64,000 bases of DNA, from contig NZ_VLLC01000007.1 in assembly GCF_007830435.1 (NCBI RefSeq), positions 1-64,000 of the forward strand, given 5' to 3'. The DNA is from Desulfobotulus alkaliphilus. GTDB lineage: Bacteria; Desulfobacterota; Desulfobacteria; Desulfobacterales; ASO4-4. The notes below the pieces were generated by a model. That model was not told where the DNA came from and made no database searches. It was given only the letters and a program-made list of their open reading frames with translations. Below are positions 36,223 through 45,954 of this stretch, one piece after another (the first letter of the stretch is position 1; the number at the start of each line of letters is the position of its first letter). The position numbers were made by a program, and so were the translations under genes.

Positions 36223-36338
36223 AGGGCCTGCTGCCCATGACAAAATGGATACATCAGAACCAGACCTGAATTTTTAAGAAAATCCCTGCCCGCCAGATGA
36301 CGGACAGCATCCTCCATCCGTTACATAAGGAGAAAGTC

Positions 36339-37511
36339 ATGCAGGAAAGAAGCAAGCTTTTATGGATCATCGGACTATTTATTGCCGCATATTTCATTCC
36401 ATGGGACCATGAAATCATGCGCAGATCCGGCCTTGAAGCCTTTCTCATGCTGCAGGACTACGCAAGGGAGCATGTGCTCACCTGCCTGATCCCAGCCTTT
36501 TTCATCGCAGGCGGAATCTCTGTCTTTGTATCCCAGGCGGCGGTGCTCAGGTACTTCGGTGCAAAGGCCAAAAAAGTCCTTGCCTATTCCGTGGCTTCCG
36601 TGTCCGGCTCCATCCTTGCTGTATGCTCCTGCACGGTTCTGCCCCTTTTTGCAGGCATTTACATGCGGGGGGCGGGCATTGGCCCTGCAACGGCCTTTCT
36701 CTACTCCGGCCCTGCCATCAATGTGCTGGCCATTGTACTCACAGCCCGGGTGCTGGGCTGGCAGATGGGCCTTGCACGGGCCATTGCTGCCATCCTTTTT
36801 GCCCTTGTCATCGGTCTCATGATGGCCTTTATTTTCAGAAAGGAAGATACTGCGCGCACCACAGGTCAGCTCCACCTTCCCGATGAAGAAGAAACAGGCC
36901 GCAGCCTCTGGCAGGATGGCGGCTTCATGCTGGTCATGGTACTGATCCTTCTGGCCGCCACCCTGGCACCGCCTGCTGCGGGAAGCACAGGTGTTTTTGC
37001 CCTTTTATTCAGCATTAAATGGTACCTTGTGGCAGGGCTTCTGGGGATTCTTGCATGGATGCTCAAGGTATGGTTCATTCAGGAAGAAAGAAAAGCATGG
37101 GTGGCGTCCACCTGGGACTATGTGAAACTCATTGCTCCTCTCCTTGCCATTGGTGTACTGGCTGCGGGTTTTTTCCTCGGTCGCCCCGGCCATCCCGCCC
37201 TGATCCCCGAATCATGGATCGCAGGACTTGTGGGCGGTAACTCCTTTGGGGCCAACCTTTTTGCCGCCCTTGCCGGTGGCCTGATGTATTTTGCCACCCT
37301 AACGGAAATCCCCATCCTTCAGGGTCTCATGGGATCAGGCATGGGTGAAGGCCCGGCACTGGCCCTTCTTCTGGCAGGACCTGCCATCTCCCTTCCCAAT
37401 ATGCTGGTGGTTTCCGGTGTGCTTGGGGTGAAAAAAACAGCGGTTTTCAGCTTCCTGGTCATTGCCATGTCCACGGCGGCAGGCATGATTTATGGCAGTT
37501 TTTTCGTATAA
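36339..37511 (+). CDS. arsP: ArsP/DUF318-type permease
   Basis: The 390-residue membrane protein has about ten helices and the family motif VCSCTVLPLFAGIYMRGAG with its cysteine pair (C96, C98), plus FLYSGPAINVL. A second half contains GGLMYFATLTEIPILQGL. ArsP members export trivalent organoarsenicals. Other members of the same permease family are of unknown function, so the symbol is tentative. AAGGAG precedes ATG 36339. It lies between arsR and a small thioredoxin-like gene, a frequent trio. Confidence 0.8.
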   Translation: MQERSKLLWIIGLFIAAYFIPWDHEIMRRSGLEAFLMLQDYAREHVLTCLIPAFFIAGGISVFVSQAAVLRYFGAKAKKVLAYSVASVSGSILAVCSCTVLPLFAGIYMRGAGIGPATAFLYSGPAINVLAIVLTARVLGWQMGLARAIAAILFALVIGLMMAFIFRKEDTARTTGQLHLPDEEETGRSLWQDGGFMLVMVLILLAATLAPPAAGSTGVFALLFSIKWYLVAGLLGILAWMLKVWFIQEERKAWVASTWDYVKLIAPLLAIGVLAAGFFLGRPGHPALIPESWIAGLVGGNSFGANLFAALAGGLMYFATLTEIPILQGLMGSGMGEGPALALLLAGPAISLPNMLVVSGVLGVKKTAVFSFLVIAMSTAAGMIYGSFFV

Positions 37512-37548
37512 ATTTTCACAGGATGTTTTTAAAAAAAGGAGAACAGTG

Positions 37549-37779
37549 ATGGAAATTAAAATTCTCGGACCGGGCTGCGCCAAATGTGGTCAGGCAGAAA
37601 AAGTGGTGAGGGAAGCCGTAGCAGAAGCAGGCGTTGACGCTTCCGTCGAAAAAGTATCTGATCTGCTCAAAATTGCAGGATATGGGGTTTTCGGAACCCC
37701 GGCCGTAATCATTGACGGAGATGTAAAAATGGTGGGCAAGGTACCCAAAAAAGAGGAGGTGTTGGGCTGGCTCCAATGA
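37549..37779 (+). CDS. Small thioredoxin-like redox protein (MTH895 type)
   Basis: The 76-residue protein is a minimal glutaredoxin/thioredoxin fold with CAKC in KILGPGCAKCGQAEKVV and the cis-proline GTPAVIIDGDV. AGGAG precedes ATG 37549, 37 bp after the permease. Such proteins are common next to ArsP-type permeases and are thought to supply thiols for metalloid handling. That role is inferred from context. Confidence 0.85.
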   Translation: MEIKILGPGCAKCGQAEKVVREAVAEAGVDASVEKVSDLLKIAGYGVFGTPAVIIDGDVKMVGKVPKKEEVLGWLQ

Positions 37780-37786
37780 AAAAGCA

Positions 37787-37830
37787 GGGAAAGGAGTTAT
37801 TTTTTAAGGCCTTACTCCCTCCTTTCCCGT
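37787..37830 (+). terminator. Weak hairpin terminator after the arsR2 operon
   Basis: A 10-bp stem GGGAAAGGAG/CTCCTTTCCC is followed only by GTTTCC, so its strength is uncertain. Confidence 0.45.
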
Positions 37831-38135
37831 TTCCATACCATATCAGCAAAAAGAAGAAAATACACTTGACCTGCATACCCCCCTGTGTTAGTCAGATTCG
37901 GTTTTTTTAGGGCTTTTTTCCAGCCCGCCAATTATCAACCTGAGAATGGAGACCCGTAACAGAAATGGACGAAGGCAGTAGTTGCTCTAAAACATTTCGC
38001 TTTCCCAACAAGCCATTGGCCACATCCGTACGTCTGGGTGCGGAAAGGACGGCAGTTCTCCTGACAGGCTCTTAGCCCTCTCACGGTTCCCTCCGCCGCC
38101 CCTTCCATGTGCGGCGTGCATTTTTGAGGTGAACC
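37831..38135 (+). other. mgtE upstream region and leader
   Basis: No gene is seen. A TTGACC lies near 37866, and several short inverted segments follow. MgtE genes often have an M-box or other Mg2+ riboswitch. I looked for its conserved core and could not recognise it, so I make no riboswitch call. Confidence 0.35.
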
Positions 38136-39515
38136 ATGAAAAATCATTCCATTTATCCCACCATTCAGACCTTCATCAGCAGCAACAATGAAAGGGAGCT
38201 GGTCCGCTTCTGCGCCAGACAGCACCCTGCCGATCTGGCTGCGGCCTTCGAAGAGGCCCTGACCCAGGACATGCACTTTGTCATGACCCGCCTGAATCCG
38301 GGGACAGCATCAAAAATCCTTTCCCACATGGCACCGGAGCTGCAGTCCAAACTGCTGATTGTGCTCTCCGATGAAGAGCTGAGCGCAATGATTCAGGCAA
38401 TGTATGCCGATGACCGGGTGGACCTCATCCGCAACATTCCCGATATCCGCAAAGACAGGCTGCTGCACATGCTGGCAAAGGCTGAAAGGCAGGATATCCT
38501 TAAACTGGAATCCTATGCCGAAGGTACGGCCGGTGCCATCATGACATCGGACTATGCTGCCCTGCCTGCGGATATCACCGTAAGGGAAGCCCTTGAAAAA
38601 CTGCGGCTGGAAGCACCGGACAAGGAAACCATCTATTATGCCTATGTCATTAACAAAAACCGCAGCCTCATTGGTTCCGTTTCCCTGAGGGAACTGATTC
38701 TCGCCCGTCCGGAAACAAGGCTTCAGGATATCATGCATATGGAGCCCGTGCGGGCCAAGGTCGAAGAGGATCAGGAAGAGGTGGCCAGAAAAATCCTTAA
38801 GTATGATCTTCTGGCCATCCCCGTGACCAATGGCAATGAGGTACTGGTGGGCATCATCACCCACGATGACGTGGCCGATGTCCTTCAGGAAGAAGCCACG
38901 GAAGACTTTCACCGCTTTGGGGCCATGAGCCATAAAGTCCCTGATCTCAGCCTCAATATCCGGGATGCCGGCTTTTTTACCATGCTTCAGAAACGCCTTC
39001 CCTGGCTTCTGGTCCTTGTATTCATGAATATCTTTTCCGGTGCGGGCATTGCAGTCTTTGAGGACACCATTGCAGCTGTTGTCTCCCTTGTTTTCTTTCT
39101 TCCCCTGCTCATAGACAGCGGCGGTAATGCAGGATCCCAGTCCGCCACCCTGATGGTAAGGGCTCTGGCTGTGGGGGATGTCAAACTTAGCGACTGGCTC
39201 AAGCTGCTGAAAAGGGAGATCGGCGTAGCCATTGGGATAGGCCTTTGCATGGGACTTGCCGTCTCCATGATCGGTATTTTCCGCGCAGGCCCGGATGTGG
39301 CTGTGGTGGTGGCCATGACCATGGTGCTCACCGTACTCTTCGGCAGCCTTGTGGGGATGAGCCTGCCCTTCCTTCTCACCCGTTTCCGTCTGGATCCGGC
39401 CACGGCCAGTGCGCCGCTCATCACATCCATTGCGGATATCGGCGGTGTTCTGATCTATTTCAGCATTGCAACCTGGTACCTGAAGGATATCATAGCCGCT
39501 GCCGGTGCTGCATAA
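38136..39515 (+). CDS. mgtE: Magnesium transporter MgtE
   Basis: The 459-residue protein has the MgtE N-domain (about residues 20-125), two CBS domains (about 135-255, with TAGAIMTSDYAALP and GIITHDDVADVL), the plug helix and five membrane helices. The pore motif LLIDSGGNAGSQSATLMVRAL is present (near 330), as is TSIADIGGVLIYFSIA at the end. The gating domains sense intracellular Mg2+. GAGGTG precedes the ATG. The gene separates arsC from the other arsenic genes. Confidence 0.95.
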   Translation: MKNHSIYPTIQTFISSNNERELVRFCARQHPADLAAAFEEALTQDMHFVMTRLNPGTASKILSHMAPELQSKLLIVLSDEELSAMIQAMYADDRVDLIRNIPDIRKDRLLHMLAKAERQDILKLESYAEGTAGAIMTSDYAALPADITVREALEKLRLEAPDKETIYYAYVINKNRSLIGSVSLRELILARPETRLQDIMHMEPVRAKVEEDQEEVARKILKYDLLAIPVTNGNEVLVGIITHDDVADVLQEEATEDFHRFGAMSHKVPDLSLNIRDAGFFTMLQKRLPWLLVLVFMNIFSGAGIAVFEDTIAAVVSLVFFLPLLIDSGGNAGSQSATLMVRALAVGDVKLSDWLKLLKREIGVAIGIGLCMGLAVSMIGIFRAGPDVAVVVAMTMVLTVLFGSLVGMSLPFLLTRFRLDPATASAPLITSIADIGGVLIYFSIATWYLKDIIAAAGAA

Positions 39516-39628
39516 AGCAGCCCTTTGGCTGAAGGACAAAAACAGAAGGCTCATCCATTCCTAACATTGGGTCTTTAAAATTACACCGGTTAAGCGTGCT
39601 TTTAATAACTTCATCAAGGAGGCTCTCC

Positions 39629-40066
39629 ATGTCCGCTCACAAGCGTTTTGTTATTTTTCTCTGCAATGGCAACACCATCCGCAGCCAGATGGCCGAAGGC
39701 CTGCTCAACCATATGGGCGGCGATCGTTTTACGGCCGTCAGCGCAGGGGTTGAACCCGGAGAAAAGGTACACCCCATGGCCATTGCCGTGCTTGCGGAAG
39801 AAGGAATTGACATCAGCCACCACAAGCCCAAAGCCATAGGAACCTATCTGGGAAAGGAAGCCATCCTCCATATGATTACTGTATGCGACAAGGCTCAGCA
39901 GACCTGTCCCAGGGTCTGGCCGGGTCTGCCGGAAGGCAACCGCCACCACTGGATGCTGGATAATCCTTCTGCCACAGAGGGTAGTGAAGAAGAAAAACTC
40001 AAGGCCTTCAGAAACGTAAGGGATGATCTGAAGGAAAAAATTAAGAACTGGCTCAAAGAAGTATAA
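39629..40066 (+). CDS. arsC: Arsenate reductase, thioredoxin-type (LMW phosphatase fold)
   Basis: The 145-residue protein has the LMW-phosphatase P-loop FLCNGNTIRSQMAEGLL with the catalytic cysteine and the later cysteine pair in CDKAQQTCPRVWPG that relays the disulphide. The end block HHWMLDNPSA contains the conserved D-x-P. It reduces As(V) to As(III), which ACR3 then exports. GGAGG precedes the ATG. It is monocistronic with its own terminator. Confidence 0.88.
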   Translation: MSAHKRFVIFLCNGNTIRSQMAEGLLNHMGGDRFTAVSAGVEPGEKVHPMAIAVLAEEGIDISHHKPKAIGTYLGKEAILHMITVCDKAQQTCPRVWPGLPEGNRHHWMLDNPSATEGSEEEKLKAFRNVRDDLKEKIKNWLKEV

Positions 40067-40070
40067 AAAC

Positions 40071-40099
40071 CACAGGGGCAGGTTTGCCCCTGTAGTTTT
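40071..40099 (+). terminator. Terminator of arsC
   Basis: The stem ACAGGGGCA/TGCCCCTGT has a 4-base loop and is followed by AGTTTTC. Confidence 0.75.
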
Positions 40100-40354
40100 C
40101 GGTAAGCCCCCATCAGATGCCTTGCCTCCCCTCTTTTTCCCCCTGATTACCGGCAGGAAGAATCTTCCACTCATTCAAAAATACAAAACTCTTGATCTGG
40201 CGGGCCAAAAAAGGCTAAATAAAAACATCGTTTTATACATCGGACGCTTTTCAGGCAGTTTTTTTACCGTTCCCGAAGGCGAATATACGGCTGCCTTTGC
40301 CATCCATGGTAAAATCCCTACCCTTACAAATGAAAACAAGCCCAAGGGGGAAAA

Positions 40355-42931
40355 ATGAAAAAAACACCGGCTGCCCAGAGACGGATCTCCGGTCTGCAGA
40401 GAATTCACGCCTGCCGCCTGCTGCTTCTCATCATGCTGCCCATGCTTATGCTTCTTCCCTCCTGCAGCAGCAGCGGAGCCAAGCCTGCCGATCCCGATGT
40501 AAGGGTATCCCTGCGCACCATCGAAAAGGACGGCGAAGCAACTATTGCCATTTCAAAGGAGGCCCTGAACAGGGAATTTCTCTTTCAGGGCAACAATGTG
40601 ATTCTGGATCAGGCCGATTACTTCACTGGACTGAAAAGCCGCATTGTGACCTTTCAGCGCAAGGGTTCACGCCTTTTCATGCTGGAATCCCCAAAAGGCC
40701 ACACCGTAACACCGGACAGCTCCTTTGCCCTCATCCTTGCGGAATTTCCCATTCTAAAGGATGAAGGCGGCTGGATTACCTTTGATTTCAATGGGGGCAT
40801 GTCAAAGATTTTCATGACCGGGGACATATATGGATCGGATTTCGAAGGTAATAACTATAAGCCGTCCTTTAAAGCGGCACAGGTGCGGCAAAGCTTTCTC
40901 AAGCGTGCGGACGTAAAAAATTTAAACCGCATGTCCATTCAGCAGGCAGCCCAGATAGAGGATAAAGACGGCAGCATCATCCATGCGGAGGTGCATTACT
41001 ACATCTCCCCCTACAGGCCGGACCCGGACTTTGAGCCTACGCCCTCACCGGGTTTTTCCCATGCAGGTTATTTTGAGGTGATGCCCCAGCTTCAACCCGG
41101 CGGAGAGACACAAACCTTTGCCATGAAGTGGAATATCAACAAAGGCCCCATTACCTATTCCATGTCCGCCAACACACCGGAAGAATTCCGTGAGGTCATC
41201 CGGAACGGCGTACTTTACTGGAATGCGGCCCTTGGTAAAGAAGTCTTTGCCGTGGATGTGGCACCTGAAGGCGTCAGTGCTCCGGATATGGACAGAAATA
41301 TCATCCAGTGGGTGGACTTTGACAAGGCATCTGCCGCCTATGCAGACATGCAGGCAGACCCGAGAACCGGCGAGATTCTCCACAGCCAGATTTTTCTTTC
41401 CAGTATGTGGGCCGTATCAGGCCGAAAATCAGCCTGGCGCTTTGTCTACCAGAATAAAAATACCAATCACAGACACCACAGCGCCGACATCCACCTTGCC
41501 AATTTTCACACCTCCCATATTTGTTCCATCAAACCCGAAGACAGAATGATGGCAAGCATGACCCGCCTTCTGGCATCCGATGCCACAGACGATATGTTTC
41601 TCAGGGCTGCCCAGGCGGAAATGCAGGAAACCATCACCCATGAGGTGGGCCACACCCTTGGCCTGCGCCACAACTTTGCAGGAAATCTTCAGGCGGATTT
41701 AGATCACCATGACAGGGAAGAGCTGTATCAACTCTTTCTGGACCGGGGGGCCTATTATTCCGTCATCCCCAGCACCAGCATCATGGACTACAACCTGCAT
41801 TACGAGTCCGCCCTGAACTCCCGGCGTTATAATAAGGAAGGAAAGGCTCTTCCCCATGATATCAGTGCCATGCGTTATCTGTATCTGAATGAACCCATGG
41901 ATAAAAATTTATTTTTCTGCACGGATACAGACAATCCAAATACCATGGTAGACTGCCTCCGCTTTGCCCATGGAAAATCTCCCATTGCATACGGATCTTC
42001 GGAACTGTATCAGAGGCTGCAACCTGAAAATCTTGCAAGGGAGCTTTATCTCCGGATGGTGCTGGAGATCCTTGACGGAACCCCCATTGATAAACTCTAT
42101 GTGGACCCTCAAAACCTTGCCAATTCCGTCCTTTCATTCAAACAGAGATTCCTTAAGCCCTTTACGGAAAACGCATTTTATGTCCGTGCCCTTAAAAGTC
42201 TTTATTCTGATCCCCGCAGTGTCAATCCTGTACAGAAACGAAAAGACACCCGTCCCCTTGTGGAAACAGATCTGGAAGACTGGCTGCGCAACAACCCCTA
42301 CGGACTTGATTCCATTGAAAAAATGTTAATGATCACTGATCCTTCCTGGGAAAAGGAATGGAAAGAGGAATTCAGCAGGATTCTCGATGATCCCCTTTTT
42401 TACAATATTAACATCCATGAAGGCGGCACCCTCCAGCTTTCTGAAACAGAAAGACAAAAGCTTAAGGAAATGGGCAATACCTTCTTTTCAGAACTGATTT
42501 CTGCGCTGGTCTCAATGGATATGGAACTCCTCAGCGAAATACAGGGCATAGATATTGTGGACAGCCCCGCAGGGGACCATCTGCTGGCTGCCTTTGAAGC
42601 AACCAGCCGTACCTATCTGATGGAAAAAACCGAATCCGTCCTCAACGTTTCCGTAGGTGGAAAAGCCCTTTCTCTGCCTGTTTTCAGATACGACTGGCAG
42701 GTCAGGGGGGAAGCCATGAGCCTTCTCAGTGACAGAGCCGTACCTTCGGCATTGTGGTGGGGCATACAGGAATCTGAAACCATCAGAATGAGTTTATTTA
42801 ATATTCTTGAAAATGCAGTTGCACCTCAGGAATTCGGCAGCTCCGAGCTTTATTATGATTTCATGGAGTCTGAAAAACCGGCCTTCCAGTGGTATCTGGA
42901 AAACTGCAAGCTGGCCGGATGCAGGCACTGA
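40355..42931 (+). CDS. Zinc-metalloprotease lipoprotein, copy 1
   Basis: The 858-residue protein has a long signal peptide with lipobox LLPS-C37, and the serine after the cysteine favours outer-membrane sorting. The metzincin-type motif HEVGHTLGLRHNF is at 429-441, with H429, H433 and H439 as zinc ligands and E430 as catalytic base. A SIMDY Met-turn-like segment follows about 40 residues later. It resembles the large zinc-dependent proteases with DUF5117/DUF4953-type regions. AGGGGG precedes the ATG. The substrate is unknown. A paralogue follows 171 bp downstream. Confidence 0.85.
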   Translation: MKKTPAAQRRISGLQRIHACRLLLLIMLPMLMLLPSCSSSGAKPADPDVRVSLRTIEKDGEATIAISKEALNREFLFQGNNVILDQADYFTGLKSRIVTFQRKGSRLFMLESPKGHTVTPDSSFALILAEFPILKDEGGWITFDFNGGMSKIFMTGDIYGSDFEGNNYKPSFKAAQVRQSFLKRADVKNLNRMSIQQAAQIEDKDGSIIHAEVHYYISPYRPDPDFEPTPSPGFSHAGYFEVMPQLQPGGETQTFAMKWNINKGPITYSMSANTPEEFREVIRNGVLYWNAALGKEVFAVDVAPEGVSAPDMDRNIIQWVDFDKASAAYADMQADPRTGEILHSQIFLSSMWAVSGRKSAWRFVYQNKNTNHRHHSADIHLANFHTSHICSIKPEDRMMASMTRLLASDATDDMFLRAAQAEMQETITHEVGHTLGLRHNFAGNLQADLDHHDREELYQLFLDRGAYYSVIPSTSIMDYNLHYESALNSRRYNKEGKALPHDISAMRYLYLNEPMDKNLFFCTDTDNPNTMVDCLRFAHGKSPIAYGSSELYQRLQPENLARELYLRMVLEILDGTPIDKLYVDPQNLANSVLSFKQRFLKPFTENAFYVRALKSLYSDPRSVNPVQKRKDTRPLVETDLEDWLRNNPYGLDSIEKMLMITDPSWEKEWKEEFSRILDDPLFYNINIHEGGTLQLSETERQKLKEMGNTFFSELISALVSMDMELLSEIQGIDIVDSPAGDHLLAAFEATSRTYLMEKTESVLNVSVGGKALSLPVFRYDWQVRGEAMSLLSDRAVPSALWWGIQESETIRMSLFNILENAVAPQEFGSSELYYDFMESEKPAFQWYLENCKLAGCRH

Positions 42932-43102
42932 AAAGCAGACTGCACGGGATTACACCCGAAAACAAAAACAGCAATTCAGGTCTCTGCCCCAAAAAAAAGC
43001 CTGACAGCTTCGGATAAGAAAGATGACAGACGCTCCGGAGCTGTCACCCTTCATCCTCACCCACAAAAAGCTCTGAACCAGCTACAAAAACAAGGGGGAA
43101 AA

Positions 43103-45691
43103 ATGAAAACAGATACCATATGCTCCGGTTACAGAACAATTACGGGCCCGCATCATAAATACAGACACAGCCTGCTGCTTCTCCTCATGCTGCCCTTCCT
43201 TATGCTTCTTCCCTCCTGCAGCAACAGCGGAGCCAAGCCTGCCGATCCCGATGTTATGGTATCCCTGCGCACCATCGAAAAGGACGGCGAAGCAGCCATT
43301 GCCATTTCAAAGGGTGCCCTGAACCGGGAATTTCTTTTTCAGGGCAACAGGGTGATTCTGGATGAGACCGCTAACTTTCAGGGCCTGAAAAGCCGCATTG
43401 TGACCTTTCAGCGCAAGGGTTCACGCCTTTTCATGCTGGAATCCCCCAAGGGCCATACCGTGACACCGGACAGCTCCTTTGCCCTCATCCTTGCAGAATT
43501 CCCCATCCTGAAAGATGAAGACGGCTGGATTACCTTTGATTTCAATGCGGGTATGTCAAAGATTTTCATAACCGAGGAGTTGATGTATGCATCGGATTAT
43601 GAAAGCGAAAATTATCAGCCCTCATTTAAAACGGCAAAGGTAAGGCAAAGCTTTCTGAAGCGGACAGATGTAAGGCACCTCAACCGCCTGTCCATTCAGC
43701 AGGCAGCCCAGATAGAGGATAAAGACGACAGAATCATCCATGCGGAAGTGCATTATTACATCTCCCCCTACAGACCGGATCCGGATTTTGAACCCACCCT
43801 TTCACCGGGTTTTTCCCATGCAGGCTATTTTGAGGTGATGCCCCAGCTTCAACCTGGCGGTGAGACGGAAATCTTTGCCATGAAGTGGAATATCAACAAA
43901 GGCCCCATCACCTATTCCATGTCCGCCAACACGCCGGAAGAATTCCGTGAGGCCGTTCGCAACGGCGTCCTTTACTGGAATGCAACCCTTGGTCAGGAAA
44001 TTTTTGCTGTGGATGTGGCCCCTGAAGACGCCAGCGCTCCGGATATGGACCGGAATATCATTCAATGGGTAGAAAATGATAAGGCGGCATCGGCCTATGC
44101 AGACATGCAGGCGGACCCGAGAACGGGCGAGATTCTCCACAGCCAGATTTTCATGCCCAATGCATGGAACATTGTCAGCCGGAAAGCAGCCTGGCGCTTT
44201 GTATATCAGAACAGAAAAACAGCTCATCAGCACCACAGTGCCGATATCCTTCTTGCCAATTTTCACAAACCCCGTATCTGTGCCATCAAATCTGAAGATC
44301 TCGTGCTAAAGGGCATGGGTCAGCTTCTGACATCCGATGCCACAGACGATGTATTTTTAAGGGCAGCTCAGGCTTATGTACAGGCTGTGGTTACCCATGA
44401 GGTAGGTCATACCATGGGGCTGCGTCACAATTTTGCAGGGAATATGCAGGCGGACTGGAAGGGACACAACCGGAAAGAACGGTATCAGGCCTTCCTTGAA
44501 AACAGAACTTACCTGCCCGGCATTCCCACCACCAGTATCATGGATTACAGCGAACCGCCCGAATTCACCATGAGCGCCTGGCGATTCAATGTGGAAAATC
44601 TGGCCCTTCCCCATGACATCAGCGCCATGCGCTATCTTTATCTGAATGAGCCCATGGATAAAAGCCTGTACTTCTGCACGGATTCGGATGCGGACTCCAT
44701 GGCGGACTGCCACCGCTTTGCCCATGGAAAATCTCCCATTGCCTACGGATCTTCGGAACTGTATCAGAGGCTGCAACCTGAAAATATTGCAAGGGAGCTT
44801 TATCTTCGGATGGTACTGAAGATCCTTGACGGAACCCCCATTGATAAACTCTATGTGGACCCGCAAAACCTTGCCAGTTCCATCCTTCCATTCAAACAGA
44901 GATACCTTGAGCCCTTTACGGAACAGGCTTTCTATGCCCGTGCCCTTAAAAGCCGTTATCCTGATCCCCGCAGTGTCAGTCCGACACAGAAGCGAAGGGA
45001 CACCCTCCCCCTTGTGGAAAAGGATCTGGATGACTGGCTGGAAAACAACCCCTACGGGTTTAAGTCCATTGAAGATATGTTCATGGTTATAGATCCGGCA
45101 TGGGAAGTTGAGTGGAAAAATGAATTCAACAAAATTCTCGATGATCCCCTTTTTTACACCATTGAAACCTATGAGGGCGGCACCCGGCAGCTTTCTGAAG
45201 CAGAAAGACAGACGCTCAAGAATATCGGGAAAAACTATTTTGAAGAGCTGGTTAACGCACTGGTTTCAGAGGATGTGGCTATGCTTTCAGGAATGCCTGC
45301 CATAGATATTGTGGAAAATAAGGCTGGCGAGGGCCTGCTGGCAGCCTTTGAAAAAACCAGCCGTACCTATCTGATGCAGGATACCGGCACCTTCCTCAAC
45401 TTTCCCGTCGGTGGAAAAGATCTTTCTCTGCCCGTTTTCAGATACGACTGGCAGGTCAGGGGGGAAGCCATGAGCCTTCTCAGTGACAGGGCCGTACCTT
45501 CGGCACTGTGGTGGGGCAAACGGGAATCACGGGATATTTATCTGAATATGATGGATGTTCTGGATGATGCGGTGGCCCCAACGAGTGCAGAGTTTCTTGA
45601 TTCCCTGCTCTATGACGAGTTTCTCGATTCCACAAAACCAGCCTTCCAGTGGTATCTGGAAAACTGCAATCTTGCCGGATGCAGGCACTGA
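43103..45691 (+). CDS. Zinc-metalloprotease lipoprotein, copy 2
   Basis: The 862-residue protein is a tandem paralogue of the preceding gene and is alignable end to end. It has lipobox LLPS-C39, zinc motif HEVGHTMGLRHNF (432-444) and TSIMDYS. Identity is high throughout (for example in YGSSELYQRLQPEN), but the segment just after the zinc motif (QADWKGHNRKERYQAF) and the extreme N-terminus diverge. Each copy has its own ribosome binding site. A strong terminator closes the pair. Confidence 0.85.
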   Translation: MKTDTICSGYRTITGPHHKYRHSLLLLLMLPFLMLLPSCSNSGAKPADPDVMVSLRTIEKDGEAAIAISKGALNREFLFQGNRVILDETANFQGLKSRIVTFQRKGSRLFMLESPKGHTVTPDSSFALILAEFPILKDEDGWITFDFNAGMSKIFITEELMYASDYESENYQPSFKTAKVRQSFLKRTDVRHLNRLSIQQAAQIEDKDDRIIHAEVHYYISPYRPDPDFEPTLSPGFSHAGYFEVMPQLQPGGETEIFAMKWNINKGPITYSMSANTPEEFREAVRNGVLYWNATLGQEIFAVDVAPEDASAPDMDRNIIQWVENDKAASAYADMQADPRTGEILHSQIFMPNAWNIVSRKAAWRFVYQNRKTAHQHHSADILLANFHKPRICAIKSEDLVLKGMGQLLTSDATDDVFLRAAQAYVQAVVTHEVGHTMGLRHNFAGNMQADWKGHNRKERYQAFLENRTYLPGIPTTSIMDYSEPPEFTMSAWRFNVENLALPHDISAMRYLYLNEPMDKSLYFCTDSDADSMADCHRFAHGKSPIAYGSSELYQRLQPENIARELYLRMVLKILDGTPIDKLYVDPQNLASSILPFKQRYLEPFTEQAFYARALKSRYPDPRSVSPTQKRRDTLPLVEKDLDDWLENNPYGFKSIEDMFMVIDPAWEVEWKNEFNKILDDPLFYTIETYEGGTRQLSEAERQTLKNIGKNYFEELVNALVSEDVAMLSGMPAIDIVENKAGEGLLAAFEKTSRTYLMQDTGTFLNFPVGGKDLSLPVFRYDWQVRGEAMSLLSDRAVPSALWWGKRESRDIYLNMMDVLDDAVAPTSAEFLDSLLYDEFLDSTKPAFQWYLENCNLAGCRH

Positions 45692-45743
45692 TATCCTGAT
45701 AAGCCTTAGAATCATAGCTTAAAAAATCTAACTACACCGCCCC

Positions 45744-45793
45744 AAAAAAAGGTATAAGCCGATCAAACTTCCAAAGGCTTCATACCTTTTTTT
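45744..45793. terminator. Strong bidirectional terminator before the BREX operon
   Basis: The stem AAAAAAAGGTAT..AAGCC / GGCTT..ATACCTTTTTTT has A- and T-tracts built into the arms, so it can work both ways. Confidence 0.85.
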
Positions 45794-45811
45794 GTTTGAG
45801 AGGAAAGCCAT

Positions 45812-45841
45812 TTGACAAAGGCACCCATTCTTCACTAAAAG
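45812..45841 (+). promoter_or_regulatory. Possible BREX promoter
   Basis: TTGACA (45812-45817) is followed 18 bp later by TAAAAG (45836-45841). A second -10-like TATACT occurs near 45862. This is the only promoter-like segment between the terminator and brxF. Confidence 0.35.
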
Positions 45842-45954
45842 CAAAGACTGTTGGGATTATACTGCAAAATCCAGATAAAACTGCAGGCGGTTCGGCAGAT
45901 ACGTCCGAAAGGCCTGCAATCACGATATATTCAAGCATATGTTCAGGGGTAGCC

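Noticed and set aside
37831-38135. M-box or other Mg2+ riboswitch before mgtE
   Set aside because: The region has some inverted segments, but I could not find the conserved core of the known Mg2+ riboswitches.
38310-39554. 414-codon minus-strand frame opposite mgtE
   Set aside because: It is antisense to a clear MgtE with a complete pore motif.
40122-40358. 78-codon frame between arsC and the first metalloprotease
   Set aside because: It has no ribosome binding site and no motif, and it covers the arsC terminator surroundings and the likely promoter of the next operon.
45796-45954. Longer BrxF starting at 45796
   Set aside because: The extra 53 residues have no family resemblance, and a good ribosome binding site supports ATG 45955.
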